Below are positions 12,408-23,146 of a stretch of 64,000 bases of DNA, in pieces. A model generated the notes under the pieces. It made no database searches and was not told the origin of the DNA. It saw only the letters and a program-made list of their open reading frames with translations. The position numbers and the translations under genes were made by a program. Source of the stretch: [Phialemoniopsis] sp. UDSM-2020 (taxonomy: Eukaryota > Ascomycota > Sordariomycetes > Thyridiales > Thyridiaceae); assembly GCA_018873225.1 (NCBI GenBank), contig JAEILZ010000001.1, positions 6,448,001-6,512,000 of the forward strand. Direction: 5' to 3'. Every line of letters starts with the position of its first letter. The stretch's first letter is position 1.

Positions 12408-13673
12408 ATGGCACCAATCAGTACAGAAGAACTCTCAACGCAGACTGGAGAGCCAGCCACCACGAAGAAATCGACGAGCACCTCAATCTCAGCCAAGTTT
12501 GAGATCTTTCGCCGCTTGGTACCAGTCGTGGCCAACGATAATGTCATTCACCTCAACGCTGGCTTCATGCCGCCCTCGAACCTAGTAGTTCACGAAGCCA
12601 TTGGCAAGTTCTGCTCAGAATGGCTACACAATCTCTCCCCAAAACCCCGCTGGAAAGCCGCAACAGAGGATGCGAGGCGGCTGCTAGGTCGTTACATCAA
12701 TACTGAGCCCAACAATATCTCGTTCACGCGCGACACAACCGAAGCGATGGGATCGTTCATGCACAGCCTCCAACTACAACCCGGTGACAATGTTGTCATC
12801 CTTGATTGCGAACATCCTAACCAGGCGTATGGGTGGCTATCCCTCAGGAAGAAGGGCATTGAAATTCGACAGGTCAAGACGGACAGCGAGAGCAACGAAT
12901 TCTCAACAACAGCAAACGCGACCACATTCGAGAAGTACGTTGACGCCAGGACAAGATGCATTGGCATTAGTTCCATCATGTTCCACAGCGGGCAGAAGAA
13001 CGATGTGGCCGATATCTGTGCGGCTTATCGACCTCGAGGCATTCACGTCCTGGCGGATCTAACACAGCAAGTTGGTTTCGCAAGTGTGGACGTGGCGGCT
13101 CTCGGTGTTTCCGCTGCAGCCTTCAGCCTCCACAAAGGCCTCAACTGCCCCCTGGGGTTTGCGGCTCTCTACGTGTCAAAAGACGTTATCGACTCTGATG
13201 ATCCCATACCACCCATCGTAGGGTATGGGTCTGTCAACAACCCTGCCGAGGATTTCTCGATATCTGATGGCCCTATCGACTTTCTTCCATCAGCGCGTCG
13301 GTTCGACCATGCTAATGTCAACCTACTAGGAGCAGCCGCGGCCAAAGCATCGTTGCAGTTCTATCTCGATGTAATGTTGCCCGACGACGTGGAGCAACAC
13401 CTCTACAGCCTTGGCGACGCGCTGAGAGCCCGATGCAGAGTCATCGGTGTCGATCTCGCAGGGCCGCCACTGCGTAAGCAGCATGCACCACATCTGTACC
13501 TCTTGAAGCTGTACGGCGATCAATGGGTTAGTCACTTCAAGACTCACGGTGTGGCTGTGACGACATTCAGATGGGGAGTCAGGGTTTCTTTCGGGTTCTA
13601 CAACAACCTGGACGACGTACAGAGGCTGGTAGACATCATTCAGCTGGGACTAGAGAAACGTTTCCCCAACTAG
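12408..13673 (+). CDS. PLP-dependent class-V aminotransferase-fold enzyme (isopenicillin N epimerase-like)
   Basis: Intron-less gene for a 421-aa PLP enzyme. Family features: NVIHLNAGFMPP near residue 45; ISFTRDTTEAMG at 104-115 in the cofactor phosphate-binding region; DCEHPNQA with the ring-stacking His at about 136; and VLADLTQQVG with Asp217 expected to contact the pyridine nitrogen. Lys243 in SLHKGLNCPLG is the probable Schiff-base lysine. The last 120 residues form the usual small domain. This fold covers epimerases, cysteine desulfurases, C-S lyases and kynureninase-like enzymes. I cannot assign a substrate; the HK motif and overall pattern are closest to isopenicillin N epimerase-like proteins. 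No targeting signal is visible. The first 30 residues are Ser/Thr-rich and probably disordered. Confidence 0.87.
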   Translation: MAPISTEELSTQTGEPATTKKSTSTSISAKFEIFRRLVPVVANDNVIHLNAGFMPPSNLVVHEAIGKFCSEWLHNLSPKPRWKAATEDARRLLGRYINTEPNNISFTRDTTEAMGSFMHSLQLQPGDNVVILDCEHPNQAYGWLSLRKKGIEIRQVKTDSESNEFSTTANATTFEKYVDARTRCIGISSIMFHSGQKNDVADICAAYRPRGIHVLADLTQQVGFASVDVAALGVSAAAFSLHKGLNCPLGFAALYVSKDVIDSDDPIPPIVGYGSVNNPAEDFSISDGPIDFLPSARRFDHANVNLLGAAAAKASLQFYLDVMLPDDVEQHLYSLGDALRARCRVIGVDLAGPPLRKQHAPHLYLLKLYGDQWVSHFKTHGVAVTTFRWGVRVSFGFYNNLDDVQRLVDIIQLGLEKRFPN

Positions 13674-13942
13674 AGTATTGAAGTGTCGCAAATGAATCAA
13701 TGGGTTTTTGGACGATGCATCGGCCTCGAAGGCTCCGGTTGACATGGACGATCCTGCTTATGTGTTTACATCTCCGTGGTGCCTGCGCCGAATTTAATGC
13801 CCCATAATGTCTTAGTTTCGCTAGTCAGGATTCCGATCCTGACCACTGACTCAGCCCCCTCGACAATGACCTCCAATTTTGCGACGATCCATTCCTCAAA
13901 AAGTGTTGCCATCTCCATCAAATAGACTTAAATGCATCAATT

Positions 13943-15025
13943 ATGGCAGAGTTACCGAAGACTCACGAAGTGACCGGCGTGGGAGAAGAGAGCGCCTCAA
14001 AATCACGCAAGAAGCGGCTCCTCATTGTGGCGGCGGTCCTGCTTGTAGTACTCGGAGTCGCTCTGGGCGTTGGCCTTGGCGTCGGTCTCAGCCGCAAACA
14101 CGGCGACGGCGACGATGACAACGACACCGGCGGCTCGGACTCATCTAACGGCACCGAGCCTATCAGCCGCGATGCCCTTTGGCAACCTGCGGTCGGCGCG
14201 GCGTGGCAGATCGTACTGCTGAAGCCGATTCGGGTACCTGCGGACGGCGCCAACCTAGTGCCTGACGTCGGAATCTACGACATCGACCTGTTTGACAACA
14301 ACGCCAGCACCATCACCGCTCTGCGCACTGCTGGCAAGCGCGTGATCTGCTACTTTAGCGCTGGGTCGTGGGAGGACTGGCGCCCCGACAAGGCTGCCTT
14401 TGCTGAGAACACATTGGGCAAGGGGCTCAACGGCTGGCAGGGCGAGCGGTGGGTCAACGTGTCGGCACCCAGCGTGAGGGATGTGATGAGGGAGAGGATC
14501 AAGCTCGCGGCTAGCAAGGGTTGTGACGCCATTGACCCGGACAACGTTGATGGCTTTGTAAGTTTTCCATCCCGTGTTGGTTCATGCGCAAATCCTGACC
14601 TTACAACGCGATAGCAAAACGACAATGGGCTGGGCTTGACCAAGACTGACGCTATGAACTTTGTCAACTTTCTGGCGGATGAGGCGCTGCGGTATAATAT
14701 GACCACGGGGCTGAAGAACGCGGGCGACATCATCCCCGACGTCTTGGGCTCGGTGCACTTTTCGGTCAATGAGCAGTGCGTGGAGAAGGAGGAGTGTGAG
14801 ACTTTTGCCGCCTTCATCGCTGCAGGCAAGCCCGTGTTCAATATCGAGTATCCAGAGGGCGCCCCAACAGTGTCCAAGGATAGCGTGGATGAGATCTGCT
14901 CCCATAAGGGTAAGGCTGCAGGCTCGGAAAGCTTTAGCACCGTCATCAAGAAGATGGACTTGGACGGGTGGGTGGAGTACTGCGATGGAAAGACATATTC
15001 TTCCGATATTATGACTAGAAAGTAG
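13943..15025 (+). CDS. Membrane-anchored GH114-type (endo-alpha-1,4-polygalactosaminidase-like) TIM-barrel protein
   Basis: Predicted type II membrane protein of 341 aa from exons 13943-14557 and 14615-15025 (57-nt intron, phase 0). A short basic cytosolic tail is followed by one membrane helix at about 26-49 (LLIVAAVLLVVLGVALGVGL), then an acidic Asp/Gly linker and the catalytic domain from about residue 75. The family motifs are VGIYDIDLFDN, GKRVICYFSAGSWEDWRPD, GCDAIDPDNVDGFQND and VFNIEYPEG. These match the GH114/spherulin-4-like barrel, whose characterised members hydrolyse alpha-1,4-galactosamine polymers, a component of fungal extracellular galactosaminogalactan. The domain would face the lumen or cell surface. 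Activity here is inferred from family only. Confidence 0.88.
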
Positions 15026-15487
15026 ATGTCTGCTTTGATCTCTAGAAGAAAATAGAAATTGTCTGCTTTCCCGATGTCAGAACACCTCTACAAGACTCGC
15101 TACAATCAGTAGATGATCATTGCACTATCGTAGAAAAGTATGAGCCAGACAAAGCCTTTCGTTACGAGAAGGCGATGATGATAGATACTTCGATAACCGA
15201 TACTGCATCTCACGGTTGACATGCGCAAGTTTGCGATAGTGCGCGAGTTTTGAGAATATAAACCATTGTTGTCCTGCTGAATGCGCGTCAAAAAGGGGCG
15301 CATATCAGCTCTCCAAGCTGTGATTATTGTGCAAATGCATTAAAAGGCCATCCTCCCAATACACATATCGATCAGCAAGACCAGACCACTCAATAACAAC
15401 CGGACCTGAAATCGATCACAAGGATTCAAGACTGAGTCGTCCATAACGACCTGAAACTCCTGGGATTTCGAGAGAATATATGCAAAG
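15026..15487. other. Intergenic spacer
   Basis: 462 nt between the glycosidase stop and the small Cys-rich protein start. No recognised element. Confidence 0.4.
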
Positions 15488-15760
15488 ATGGCAAACACCT
15501 TGGACTTGTTCCAGCAGCGGTGTGGAAAGGGGTCTCACCAAGGGCTTGCGATACGAGGCCCTAGCGACATAAACACCTTCCACATGCCCGGCTTGCTCGA
15601 CACCAGGGATACAGCGGGCGCGATGAAGCCTTGTTGCGCTCCTCACCGTGTCCAGAAGGGACAAGAATGTTCGCTTTGGTGCAAGGTGCCCAGGAGATAT
15701 CTGACTAGGAATGGGACGTTGGACCCCGATCTGGCACTGTCTACTTGGGAACAGTTGTGA
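15488..15760 (+). CDS. Small Cys-rich orphan protein, copy A (possibly truncated)
   Basis: Open frame of 90 aa from the ATG at 15488. It matches no family I know but is clearly related to the protein at 23147-23593. Shared positions are NTF followed by (M/I)PGLL, a DT pair, M, the doublet CC with P two residues on, V, then C-x-L-x-C and a following Pro. This conservation makes it a real gene or a recent relic. No N-terminal signal peptide is obvious, and the C-terminal hydrophobic tail of the other copy is missing. After the Trp shared with copy B, the frame stops within three codons, while the +1 frame keeps a Cys-Glu-Lys at the matching place. A frameshift or an unrecognised intron is therefore likely. 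Confidence 0.6.
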   Translation: MANTLDLFQQRCGKGSHQGLAIRGPSDINTFHMPGLLDTRDTAGAMKPCCAPHRVQKGQECSLWCKVPRRYLTRNGTLDPDLALSTWEQL

Positions 15761-16048
15761 AAAGCCATGGTTTGCACAAAGACATAAGCATCTTCCAAGT
15801 GATGCCGGCGGATGGGTCCGCAAGCACCGCCAACCACTGTGGGCCAAGTACGAAGAGCTTGGGTGTTCTGGTCCTACTTGTTGCATCTGTGCTCAACGTA
15901 GCATGGACGTAGGTACGTTACAGACTGGACATCATTGATCATTCGACTTGACATTTCTTTGACAGATTATTACAAGGAGCTGTTCGCCACCAAAGCGCCA
16001 CTTCAAACGGAAGAGTAACTGCTAAGCTTGGATTAAACTCTGGATTCG

Positions 16049-16908
16049 TCATGTAGACTCATCAACAATCTGCATCAGGATCCTCGTGAGCTCTTTGTAC
16101 TTGTGACTCAAGAAAGGCGTGTGTCCACAGTCTATAGTGAATTCGCCCAGCTCGCCATCAAAAGGTACTACTCCACTGCCTTTCAATCCTGACTCCCTTG
16201 CACGATTTACCTGCCACTTTTGTTTCTCAAGGTCCAATGCTCTATCCGCGGTACAGTAAATGTACGTTGTTGGAACCAATCGCCACCCTGCATCTTCGAT
16301 AGAAGTTTTCAATGATGCGATGGCATGCCTGCCTGTCATTGGTCTCCACTGGGTTCGCGCTGGTTCCAAGCCATCATGGTATAGAACTTCAACGGCTTGA
16401 TCGGCCAGACTCACCCAGGGCCCCTAAGTCTGCAAGTCAGTATCTCAAGTATAGAAGTTGGCGTGCACAGTGATGATACCTCGAAAATCCTGAATGGCAC
16501 AGATGATGTTGGTAAACCGGGGAGTTGGGCCTGCAGAGAGAGCAACGACTCTCCCTCCCACGGCACAAATGATGTCACGTAGACGAGTCTCAGAACGTGA
16601 CCAGCTTCTGACGTGCCTCGGTCTTGATTGTTGACAAACTTGGCGACCGCTGCGGTCGAGCACATACCGCCATATGAGTGGGCGACGACAATCATGTTCT
16701 TCCGTTCTGTAGCGAGAGAGTGAATTGTAGCATAGACAGCGTCGATATCTGCCTCGATAGACTCGACCGGTGGCTCAGTTCCCATACTGGGTGTACTCAC
16801 GAAATGACATTCGAAGTTCTTCTGGAGCTCGCCAGCCACAAGGCTAAAGTAGGCAGGGGAGTGCCACGCTCCCGGAACAAAAACAAAGGCTGGCCGCGTA
16901 GAGCGCAT
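16049..16908 (-). CDS. Alpha/beta-hydrolase fold protein
   Basis: Soluble hydrolase of 267 aa. Minus-strand exons are 16908-16480 and 16423-16049, joined in phase 0 across a 56-nt intron with a weak GTATCA donor. Catalytic features: FVPGAWHSP (oxyanion region, residues 10-18); the nucleophile elbow AHSYGG with Ser78; an Asp in TYIYCTADRALD; and the catalytic His in IDCGHTPFLSH near the C-terminus. The family hydrolyses esters, amides or C-C bonds of small molecules, so the substrate is open. No signal peptide. It runs in the same direction as the regulator at 17216-19645 and is separated from it by 307 nt. It may therefore belong to the weak-acid decarboxylation module, but that is inference from position. 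Confidence 0.88.
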
Positions 16909-17215
16909 GTTGCCCAAGTGACCTCGGGGGAAAGAAGACAAGAACAATTATTAGCAAGCCAATACAGCAATTCTAAAGGAACTTTACAGGCCCTGAAGAC
17001 TTTTAAGTATTAGTTTCCCTGAAGCAAGAGAATCCTGATTTCGAGTAGCCAGGTATCAAATGTTCCTTACTAAGTCTCAAAATCGCCGAGCGAATTACCG
17101 AGCTTCGGACTTTGCATTTTGAGTTGCACAGCTAGTCATTCTACGTTCGGATATTCGAAACGAGACTCCATTTGAGAAGTCTATAATGCCGAATGTGTCG
17201 TTGAAATGATGATCG
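16909..17215. other. Spacer between regulator stop and hydrolase start
   Basis: 307 nt that should contain the hydrolase promoter and the 3' end of the regulator. No recognised motif. Confidence 0.4.
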
Positions 17216-19645
17216 CTATATAGCTAGTCTCTCGTGTTCGTGTTCAAATACGTCAAGCTCGAAGAATTCGTCTAGCCATGTGCCGTCAAACATGAAATCT
17301 GAAGATACGGGAGTCCGTGGGACATCCAGTGCATTCTCAGATGTGGCTAGTCCTGCGGCGTGAGGAGTCGACGGAATTGCAGACTCACTCGATGAAAATT
17401 GCTCCTTCTGTGACAAAGCCCACTCAGCCACATCTAACGCAGACTTCATTGTAGGTAAGTCTTGACACTGCTTCATACACGTGATGGCTTGTCGGATATA
17501 CATCGAAGAGAACAGGTCATCAGGATTGGTAGCTGGTGGTGACTGGAGAGACAGCTCCAGGTGAAGAGCTAGTGCTGTTGGGATGCATGTGAGGCTAATC
17601 GGCATTAGTTGTGAAGTCATACCCATTGGCAAGATATGAAGGGGAAATACAATGACATTGGGAGCATCGAAAGCATATCATATGCCAGTGCTCTTCCAAT
17701 CAAGATATCCAATTCGTAGATAGCCAATCGTAAGCGCTGCTGTGCTTGATTTGGTGTCGAGAGGTCTTCGGCTTTCGTTCGCTTCCAAATGTTGCGAAGA
17801 ATGATGCATTCATAGCGATATCCTGTCGCGAGTAGCACGAGATGACACCATCGATCTTGTGTCTGAGATCCATAGTCATCCTTCAAGGATTTGGGGAGCG
17901 CCGTTCGCCATTTCTTGAATTCGCTCTCAATGCTAGCGGCACTCGCAGAAGGCTCGTCCTTCAACATGGAGAAGCATCGAGACCCTGTCGTAGAGCATGA
18001 GTACCCGAAACAGACAGGCTCGCCACAAATTGACCAGTACCCACCAGTAACCGACAACTTGCATGTCTCAGCAAAATAGTGCTGTTGCTGCATAGTTACG
18101 ATAGGCAATGAGGAGACAGGAGATGCACTGGCTTGTTCATCAGACCAATCCTCGTGGGGTGGGATGGCAATGTCGCATTCGGAATCATTGATGAGTCGCC
18201 TGTTCTCCTGACCGACAAATAACATAGCCACATCGCGATTCTGGAGGTTTGTATCAGGTAAGATCATGATATAGCCCAAAGACTGAACGCTCACATATAT
18301 AACCCACCAGATCCGACGAAAGAGTCTACATATTGCGGGGTCCATCCTGGAAGCTAGGTCGTCACAGCTGGTGAATCATTTAGTATCAGATGGAACTAGA
18401 CATGGATGAAGATATGCATATGGGCTAATGGGAGAATGAACCGACTTGCCTCTTATGAGCCCCTAATCTCGTTGCAAGACGAACAGCGTTGTGCATCCAA
18501 TACCGAAAGTCTTTGTTGGTCCCCGGTATGAACCCAGTCATACCCAAGATGACAGATCCCTGCAACAGACGCAGCTGGTTCTTTTCTGTAGCAAAGTCAA
18601 ACAGCATAGTCGCCCGAGAGTAGAAAGTTTTGAGGGCTTCGCGACGTCCAGAAAAGCCGCAAGCAGTCAGCAAGGCCCCGTCAGCATACAGGGTTGCATT
18701 GGCCAAGATGGTCTGCATCAGAAAATAAGAGCCTCTGTCGTTTTGATAAGCCTGCATGAACTCCACCCTGTTCACGACTGGTGCATCGTTATAGACAAAG
18801 TCGAAGTACAGCTTGAAAAGGGCCTCACTGTTGTGCCAAGTTAGATCTAGCTTGGGAAAACACGAGATCTGATAAGCCTACCAGCAGCTTCTTGAGGGCA
18901 GTGCGAATGCTGATTTCTGAAGAAGATACTGACTATCAATGCGGCCTAGACCTTCAAGTATATCTCGATATGGCGTAGGTTGAGAAAGATATCCCATTGT
19001 TTCTCTTCCGCTATCAAGGTTAGACTCCACTGTCGAGCCGGGTGGTGACTTCTTGCGCATTTGGGCGAGAAAGTCGCCTAAAATGCCGACATAGTGCGGC
19101 CCGTTCTGGTACTGGACCATCAATTCACAGGGGTTAGAAGGGTCAAGCATTGCCTTTGGAGCGGGGAGTTTCGCTCCCGTAGCAATGTCCAGGCACGCCT
19201 GTACGAACGGCTCAACAGTCCTGGGCATTGACAGTCTGCTCTCGCCGCTGACTTCATAGAGGGCATCGATCTAAGAGAATGATGAGACTGGTGCAGCCCT
19301 TAGCTATCGGATTAATGCAGGAGCCGTACCGTACTCAAGCTCCGGGGCTCTTCCAAAGGCTGTCTGCCAAGGGACTCCTCGGGTACGACACGCGTATTGG
19401 TGTTATCGTGTTCTTCAGAAAGTCTTTGGGCCCGAGCTCTGCCGCAGATTCGTTAGCCCAAAATTCCTAATTCCGACGAAGCCCACTGCCTACTTCCTTC
19501 GGCGCCTCGGGACTCTGATGCATCTTTCTGGCGTGTCGCTCGCTACACAGCGGCTGCACGGAAGTCCGACGTGGCGAGCGTCGCACTTCAGCTTCCTCTC
19601 GTGACAAGCTAGACATGCCCTTGTGAATTTCCGAATCGGCTCCAT
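17216..19645 (-). CDS. Zn2Cys6 transcription factor with fungal_trans domain
   Basis: Nuclear regulator of 682 aa in seven exons (minus strand): 19645-19494, 19438-19330, 19270-18882, 18827-18450, 18346-18295, 18240-17651 and 17594-17216. The binuclear zinc cluster is at the N-terminus, with Cys 11, 14, 21, 30, 33 and 42, followed by a basic RRRRK stretch. The middle homology domain is seen as LFKLYFDFVYND, MHNAVRLATRLGAHKR and LFRRIWWVIY, then NDSECDI. The exon 4/5 junction needs a GC-AG intron (GCAAGT donor) to keep frame and consensus. The C-terminus ends in an acidic, aromatic stretch (DGTWLDEFFELDVFEHE) that may activate transcription. It sits beside PAD1/FDC1, as SdrA does in Aspergillus niger, so it may control them. 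Orthology was not tested. Confidence 0.87.
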
Positions 19646-20121
19646 TTGCGTCTTGAGTCCGCAGCGTTTTTCCCAGGCGACAGACTTTGTGACTTCGAGT
19701 GGAACGGCACGGAACACCTGAGACTCCTTATTGTAAGCTCGGCTTTTCGGGAATTTGGAGTGTACTTTGTAAGATGCGCACGCCAGTGGAACCCGGGTTG
19801 TGGCGGATGCTTCTCAATTGCCGAGTTCAACTCCCGTCAATTTTGACTTCCAATTGGCTTCCCTTTCAGGGTCAAGCTCAGTCAGCACCGCAAGTTAATC
19901 CATGGAGAAACAAAGTGTCCAACGACATCGGTGATATAGGAGATTCTGCGAAGAAAATCACCTGTGTTCTTGGTAACCCTCGAGGGAGAAAGTCTGTACA
20001 TCATTGAAAACCGCACTACTAGGAGGTTGAGAAACCAGCGGAACCTCTTTTCCCGTGTTAGTGCTGGTATTTCGCTCAAGCAATGACTGCGAGAATTCCA
20101 ATCCATGTTACTAGGTATCTA
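19646..20121. other. Spacer upstream of regulator, downstream of PAD1
   Basis: 476 nt that should hold the promoter of the Zn2Cys6 gene and the 3' end of PAD1. No element recognised; frames here are shadows or run into stops. Confidence 0.4.
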
Positions 20122-20745
20122 CTACCCCACATGCTCGTCATCTTTTCGTAGTCCATTCCATCTCTCGAACTCTCCTGTGTCGAGATCAAACATGTCCAAC
20201 ATCCGGCCTACACTTTGGTCCAAGAGCTCATCGACGGAGGAAGGCCTGATATACAGTGCAGGCACAGGCGGAAAGATCACGGCCCCACACCTAGTCAGAG
20301 TCGTCATGTTCCTGAGATGAATCTCGCTCAGAGGCGTCTCTCGCGCCGCCAGGACTAGTTTTCGGCGTTCCTTCAACATAACGTCGGCTGACCTTGCGAT
20401 TAAGTCGTCACAGAGGCCGGATGCCACGGCAGCGAGCGTCTTCATACTGCAAGGGACGATGATCATGCCGTCCGTACGAAACGAGCCGCTCGAAATGGGC
20501 GCCGCCATGTCGCTGATGTTGTAGTTGTGGTCGGCGAGGGCGCGGACGCTTGCCACAGTGTAGTCCGTCTCAAATTTGATCGTCTCGGCGGCCCATCTTG
20601 AGATGATGAGGTGCGTCTCTATATGAAGTCGACGCAAGGCGAGTAGTGTTTTGATACCGAGGAGTGCTCCCGTGGCTCCTGTAATTGCCACGATGATGCG
20701 CTTCCGCGGCGGACTTGATGGGTTTGAACTTGTATCTCCAGGCAT
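20122..20745 (-). CDS. PAD1: Flavin prenyltransferase (UbiX/PAD1 family)
   Basis: Intron-less gene for a 207-aa enzyme that joins a dimethylallyl group to FMN, making the prenylated FMN cofactor required by UbiD-type decarboxylases. Motifs: RIIVAITGATGALLGIKTL at the N-terminus (FMN/phosphate site), HLIISRWAAETIKFE, DMAAPISSGSFRTDGMI, IVPCSMKTLAAVASGLCDDL and RRKLVLAARETPLSEIH. The ATG at 20745 is the first in frame. There is no obvious mitochondrial presequence, unlike yeast Pad1, but the first 15 residues are Ser/Pro-rich. It is divergently paired with FDC1 across 503 nt, so both halves of the decarboxylation system are likely co-expressed. Confidence 0.95.
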   Translation of the reverse strand: MPGDTSSNPSSPPRKRIIVAITGATGALLGIKTLLALRRLHIETHLIISRWAAETIKFETDYTVASVRALADHNYNISDMAAPISSGSFRTDGMIIVPCSMKTLAAVASGLCDDLIARSADVMLKERRKLVLAARETPLSEIHLRNMTTLTRCGAVIFPPVPALYIRPSSVDELLDQSVGRMLDMFDLDTGEFERWNGLRKDDEHVG

Positions 20746-21248
20746 GTTGGGACGAGACCAAATGAACACCAAGATAGTGTAGGATATGAAACGGATAGAT
20801 TATACTCAATGGATGTTCACTGCAATAGTCAGAAGGGATTTTAAAAACGCAATGTTGCAATATACACTTCTCAAAGCTGCGTACTTGATGATAGGCTAGG
20901 AGCTCGGTCTGACGGTGCCTCGGGAAATCAAGCGTTATGTCGTCAATACGCTCGTTCACGCTGGACTTTAAGGTGACAGCTTTGCTCCCGACAAAACTAT
21001 ACGAAGAATTTTCGGCATTACTCCAGGGATACGTGGTACTTGGTTGTTCTGGGGTTCATGAGTTGTCGCTATGGACCAGGTTCGGAATTTTGCTCGGCGC
21101 TTCGGATTCTTGTTTGAACTTGAGATCATGTGCAAATCAAACAGTCTCCACATGTCATATGTAAACACATTGAGTATTTAAAGCCCATTTGACATTACAG
21201 AGAGAAAGCAACCGCGCAGTATCCATAATCTGCAGGGTTCGTGATACA
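20746..21248. promoter_or_regulatory. Shared bidirectional promoter of PAD1 and FDC1
   Basis: The two genes that make one catalytic system start back to back here. A TATTTAAAG element at about 21175-21183 lies some 70 nt upstream of the FDC1 ATG. CGG triplets that a Zn2Cys6 regulator could bind are scattered, but no clear inverted repeat stands out. Co-regulation is inferred. Confidence 0.55.
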
Positions 21249-22777
21249 ATGTCGTCACTTCCGCCACATCTCTCGCTTCGTTCTTTCGTTGAAGCTCTCA
21301 AACAGGTTGGCGATCTTGTTGAGATCGATGTTCCAGTCGACCCAAACTTGGAAGCTGCTGCCATTACTCGACGGTTTTGCGAGACGAACGAGAAGGCTCC
21401 ATTGTTCAACAATGTTGTTGGCGCAAGGGATGGACTCTTCCGTATCCTTGGAGCCCAAGGCTCCCTCTCGAAATCGGGGCAAAGTCCCTTTGCCCGAGTT
21501 GCACGGCATATAGGCCTTCCCTCCGACTCGACACCGCGAGCCATTATCGAGCGGCTGGCTAGTGCTACTGGCGGAAACTTGATCAAACCTGAGATATTGG
21601 AAACAGGCCCATGCAAAGAGAACAGCCTTTCTGGTGATGAGATAGATCTCACAACGCTCCCATTGCCTATGATCCACAAGGATGACGGTGGTCGATATAT
21701 CCAGACGTTTGGCACGCACATCTTGGCGATGCCGGACGGAAGCTGGACAAATTGGTCTATCGCCCGAGGCATGGTCGTCTCATCTCGAGATCTCGTCAAT
21801 ACAATCTTTCCGGGTCAGCACATCCACCACATTTATCACGCCTGGAAAGAGCTCGGAAAGGAGGTCCCTTGGGCCCTTGCCTTTGGCGTTCCTCCCACCG
21901 CGACTGTTGTCAGTTGCATGCCGGTTCCTCTTGGCGTTTCCGAGGCGGACTACATGGGAGGCATGATCGGCAGACCTGCCCAGCTGGTAAAATGCGACAC
22001 GAATGACCTCCTAGTCCCAGCCGAGTCTGAGATAGTGTTTGAGGGTGTCATCAGCCTCACTGAAATGGCCTCAGAGGGGCCATACGGCGAGACGCACGGC
22101 TATCTTTTCCCCGCGTCCAAGAACACGTTTCCTAGGTTTCGAATTAACAAGATTACATATCGTGACGGGGCTATACTGCCTATCTCGGCTACTGGAAGGT
22201 TGACGGACGAAACTGTGAGTGGGCACTACCGAAACAGTAGTCAAATGTGCTCATTTGCCTGGACGATACTGACTCTACCAACATACAGCACGCTCTGGTC
22301 GGCCCTCTTGCCTCTGCGCAGGCTCTATCAGAATGCCGCGCAAACAAGCTCCCCGTGCTTGACTGCTTCGCTCCATTACTTGCTCAAATCACATGGCTAG
22401 CTGTCCGTATCGACACTGCTGCGCTTCGGCAGCTCAAGACAGACAGTGCCAGTTTTCGGAAGCGTGTGGGAGATGTCCTGTTTTCCGTGAAGACCGGAAC
22501 TCGCTTCCACCGGGTCATCCTCGTTGGTGACGACATCGACGTCTACAATGATGCCGACGTCATCTGGGCATTCTGTACGCGCTGTCGCCCCAACGACGAT
22601 GAGACCTTCTTCGACGATGTCAAAGGGTTTCCCCTCGTCCCTTTCATGGGTCATGGGACTGGGCCGCCGAATCGCGGCGGCAAGGTTGTCTCGGATGCTC
22701 TGATGCCCACGGAGTACACCACAGGACGTGATTGGGTGACTTGCGATTTCAAGAACTCATATCCAGTAGGGCTGTAG
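21249..22777 (+). CDS. FDC1: UbiD-family ferulic/phenylacrylic acid decarboxylase
   Basis: Enzyme of 484 aa from exons 21249-22214 and 22289-22777 (74-nt intron, phase 0). It uses prenylated FMN to decarboxylate alpha,beta-unsaturated acids such as cinnamic, ferulic and sorbic acid. The catalytic triad known from A. niger Fdc1 (Arg173, Glu277, Glu282) is present as Arg173 in NWSIARGM and Glu276 and Glu281 in [11 protein letters not shown]. The cofactor-binding region [18 protein letters not shown] and the C-terminal DALMP..YTTGRDW are also typical. Length matches the family. No targeting signal. It forms a head-to-head pair with PAD1. Product and substrate range are inferred from the family. 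Confidence 0.95.
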
Positions 22778-23146
22778 GAAAGAGTGCTGAGAAACTGGGA
22801 ACAAATGGGATTTGGTGGATAGTGAGCTCAAGATATTGGTAGGCTGATAGTGAAGGTGTGGACCCTCGTTTGGATGGTCACTTTAATTACACACTCCTAA
22901 ATCTGCGTGTTTCTGCAGTGAAGCGTTTGTTTTGAGCACATAAGCGTCTATTGTCTCCTTGGCTACGGACATCCGGCGCGCGAAAGAGGCGCACATGAAA
23001 GTCAAAACTTCCCTCGAATCGCATATGTGTTGCGATTCTACCACTCGCAAAACACACCTGCAGTCAACACAGTTTTTCCCTTACCTTACACACCAAAAAC
23101 CCCTGCACTGAGTCTCACGACACAACATCTCCGTGTCACCAGAGAT
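22778..23146. other. Spacer between FDC1 and small Cys-rich copy B
   Basis: 369 nt. It should contain the FDC1 3' end and the promoter of the downstream small gene. Nothing specific recognised. Confidence 0.4.
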
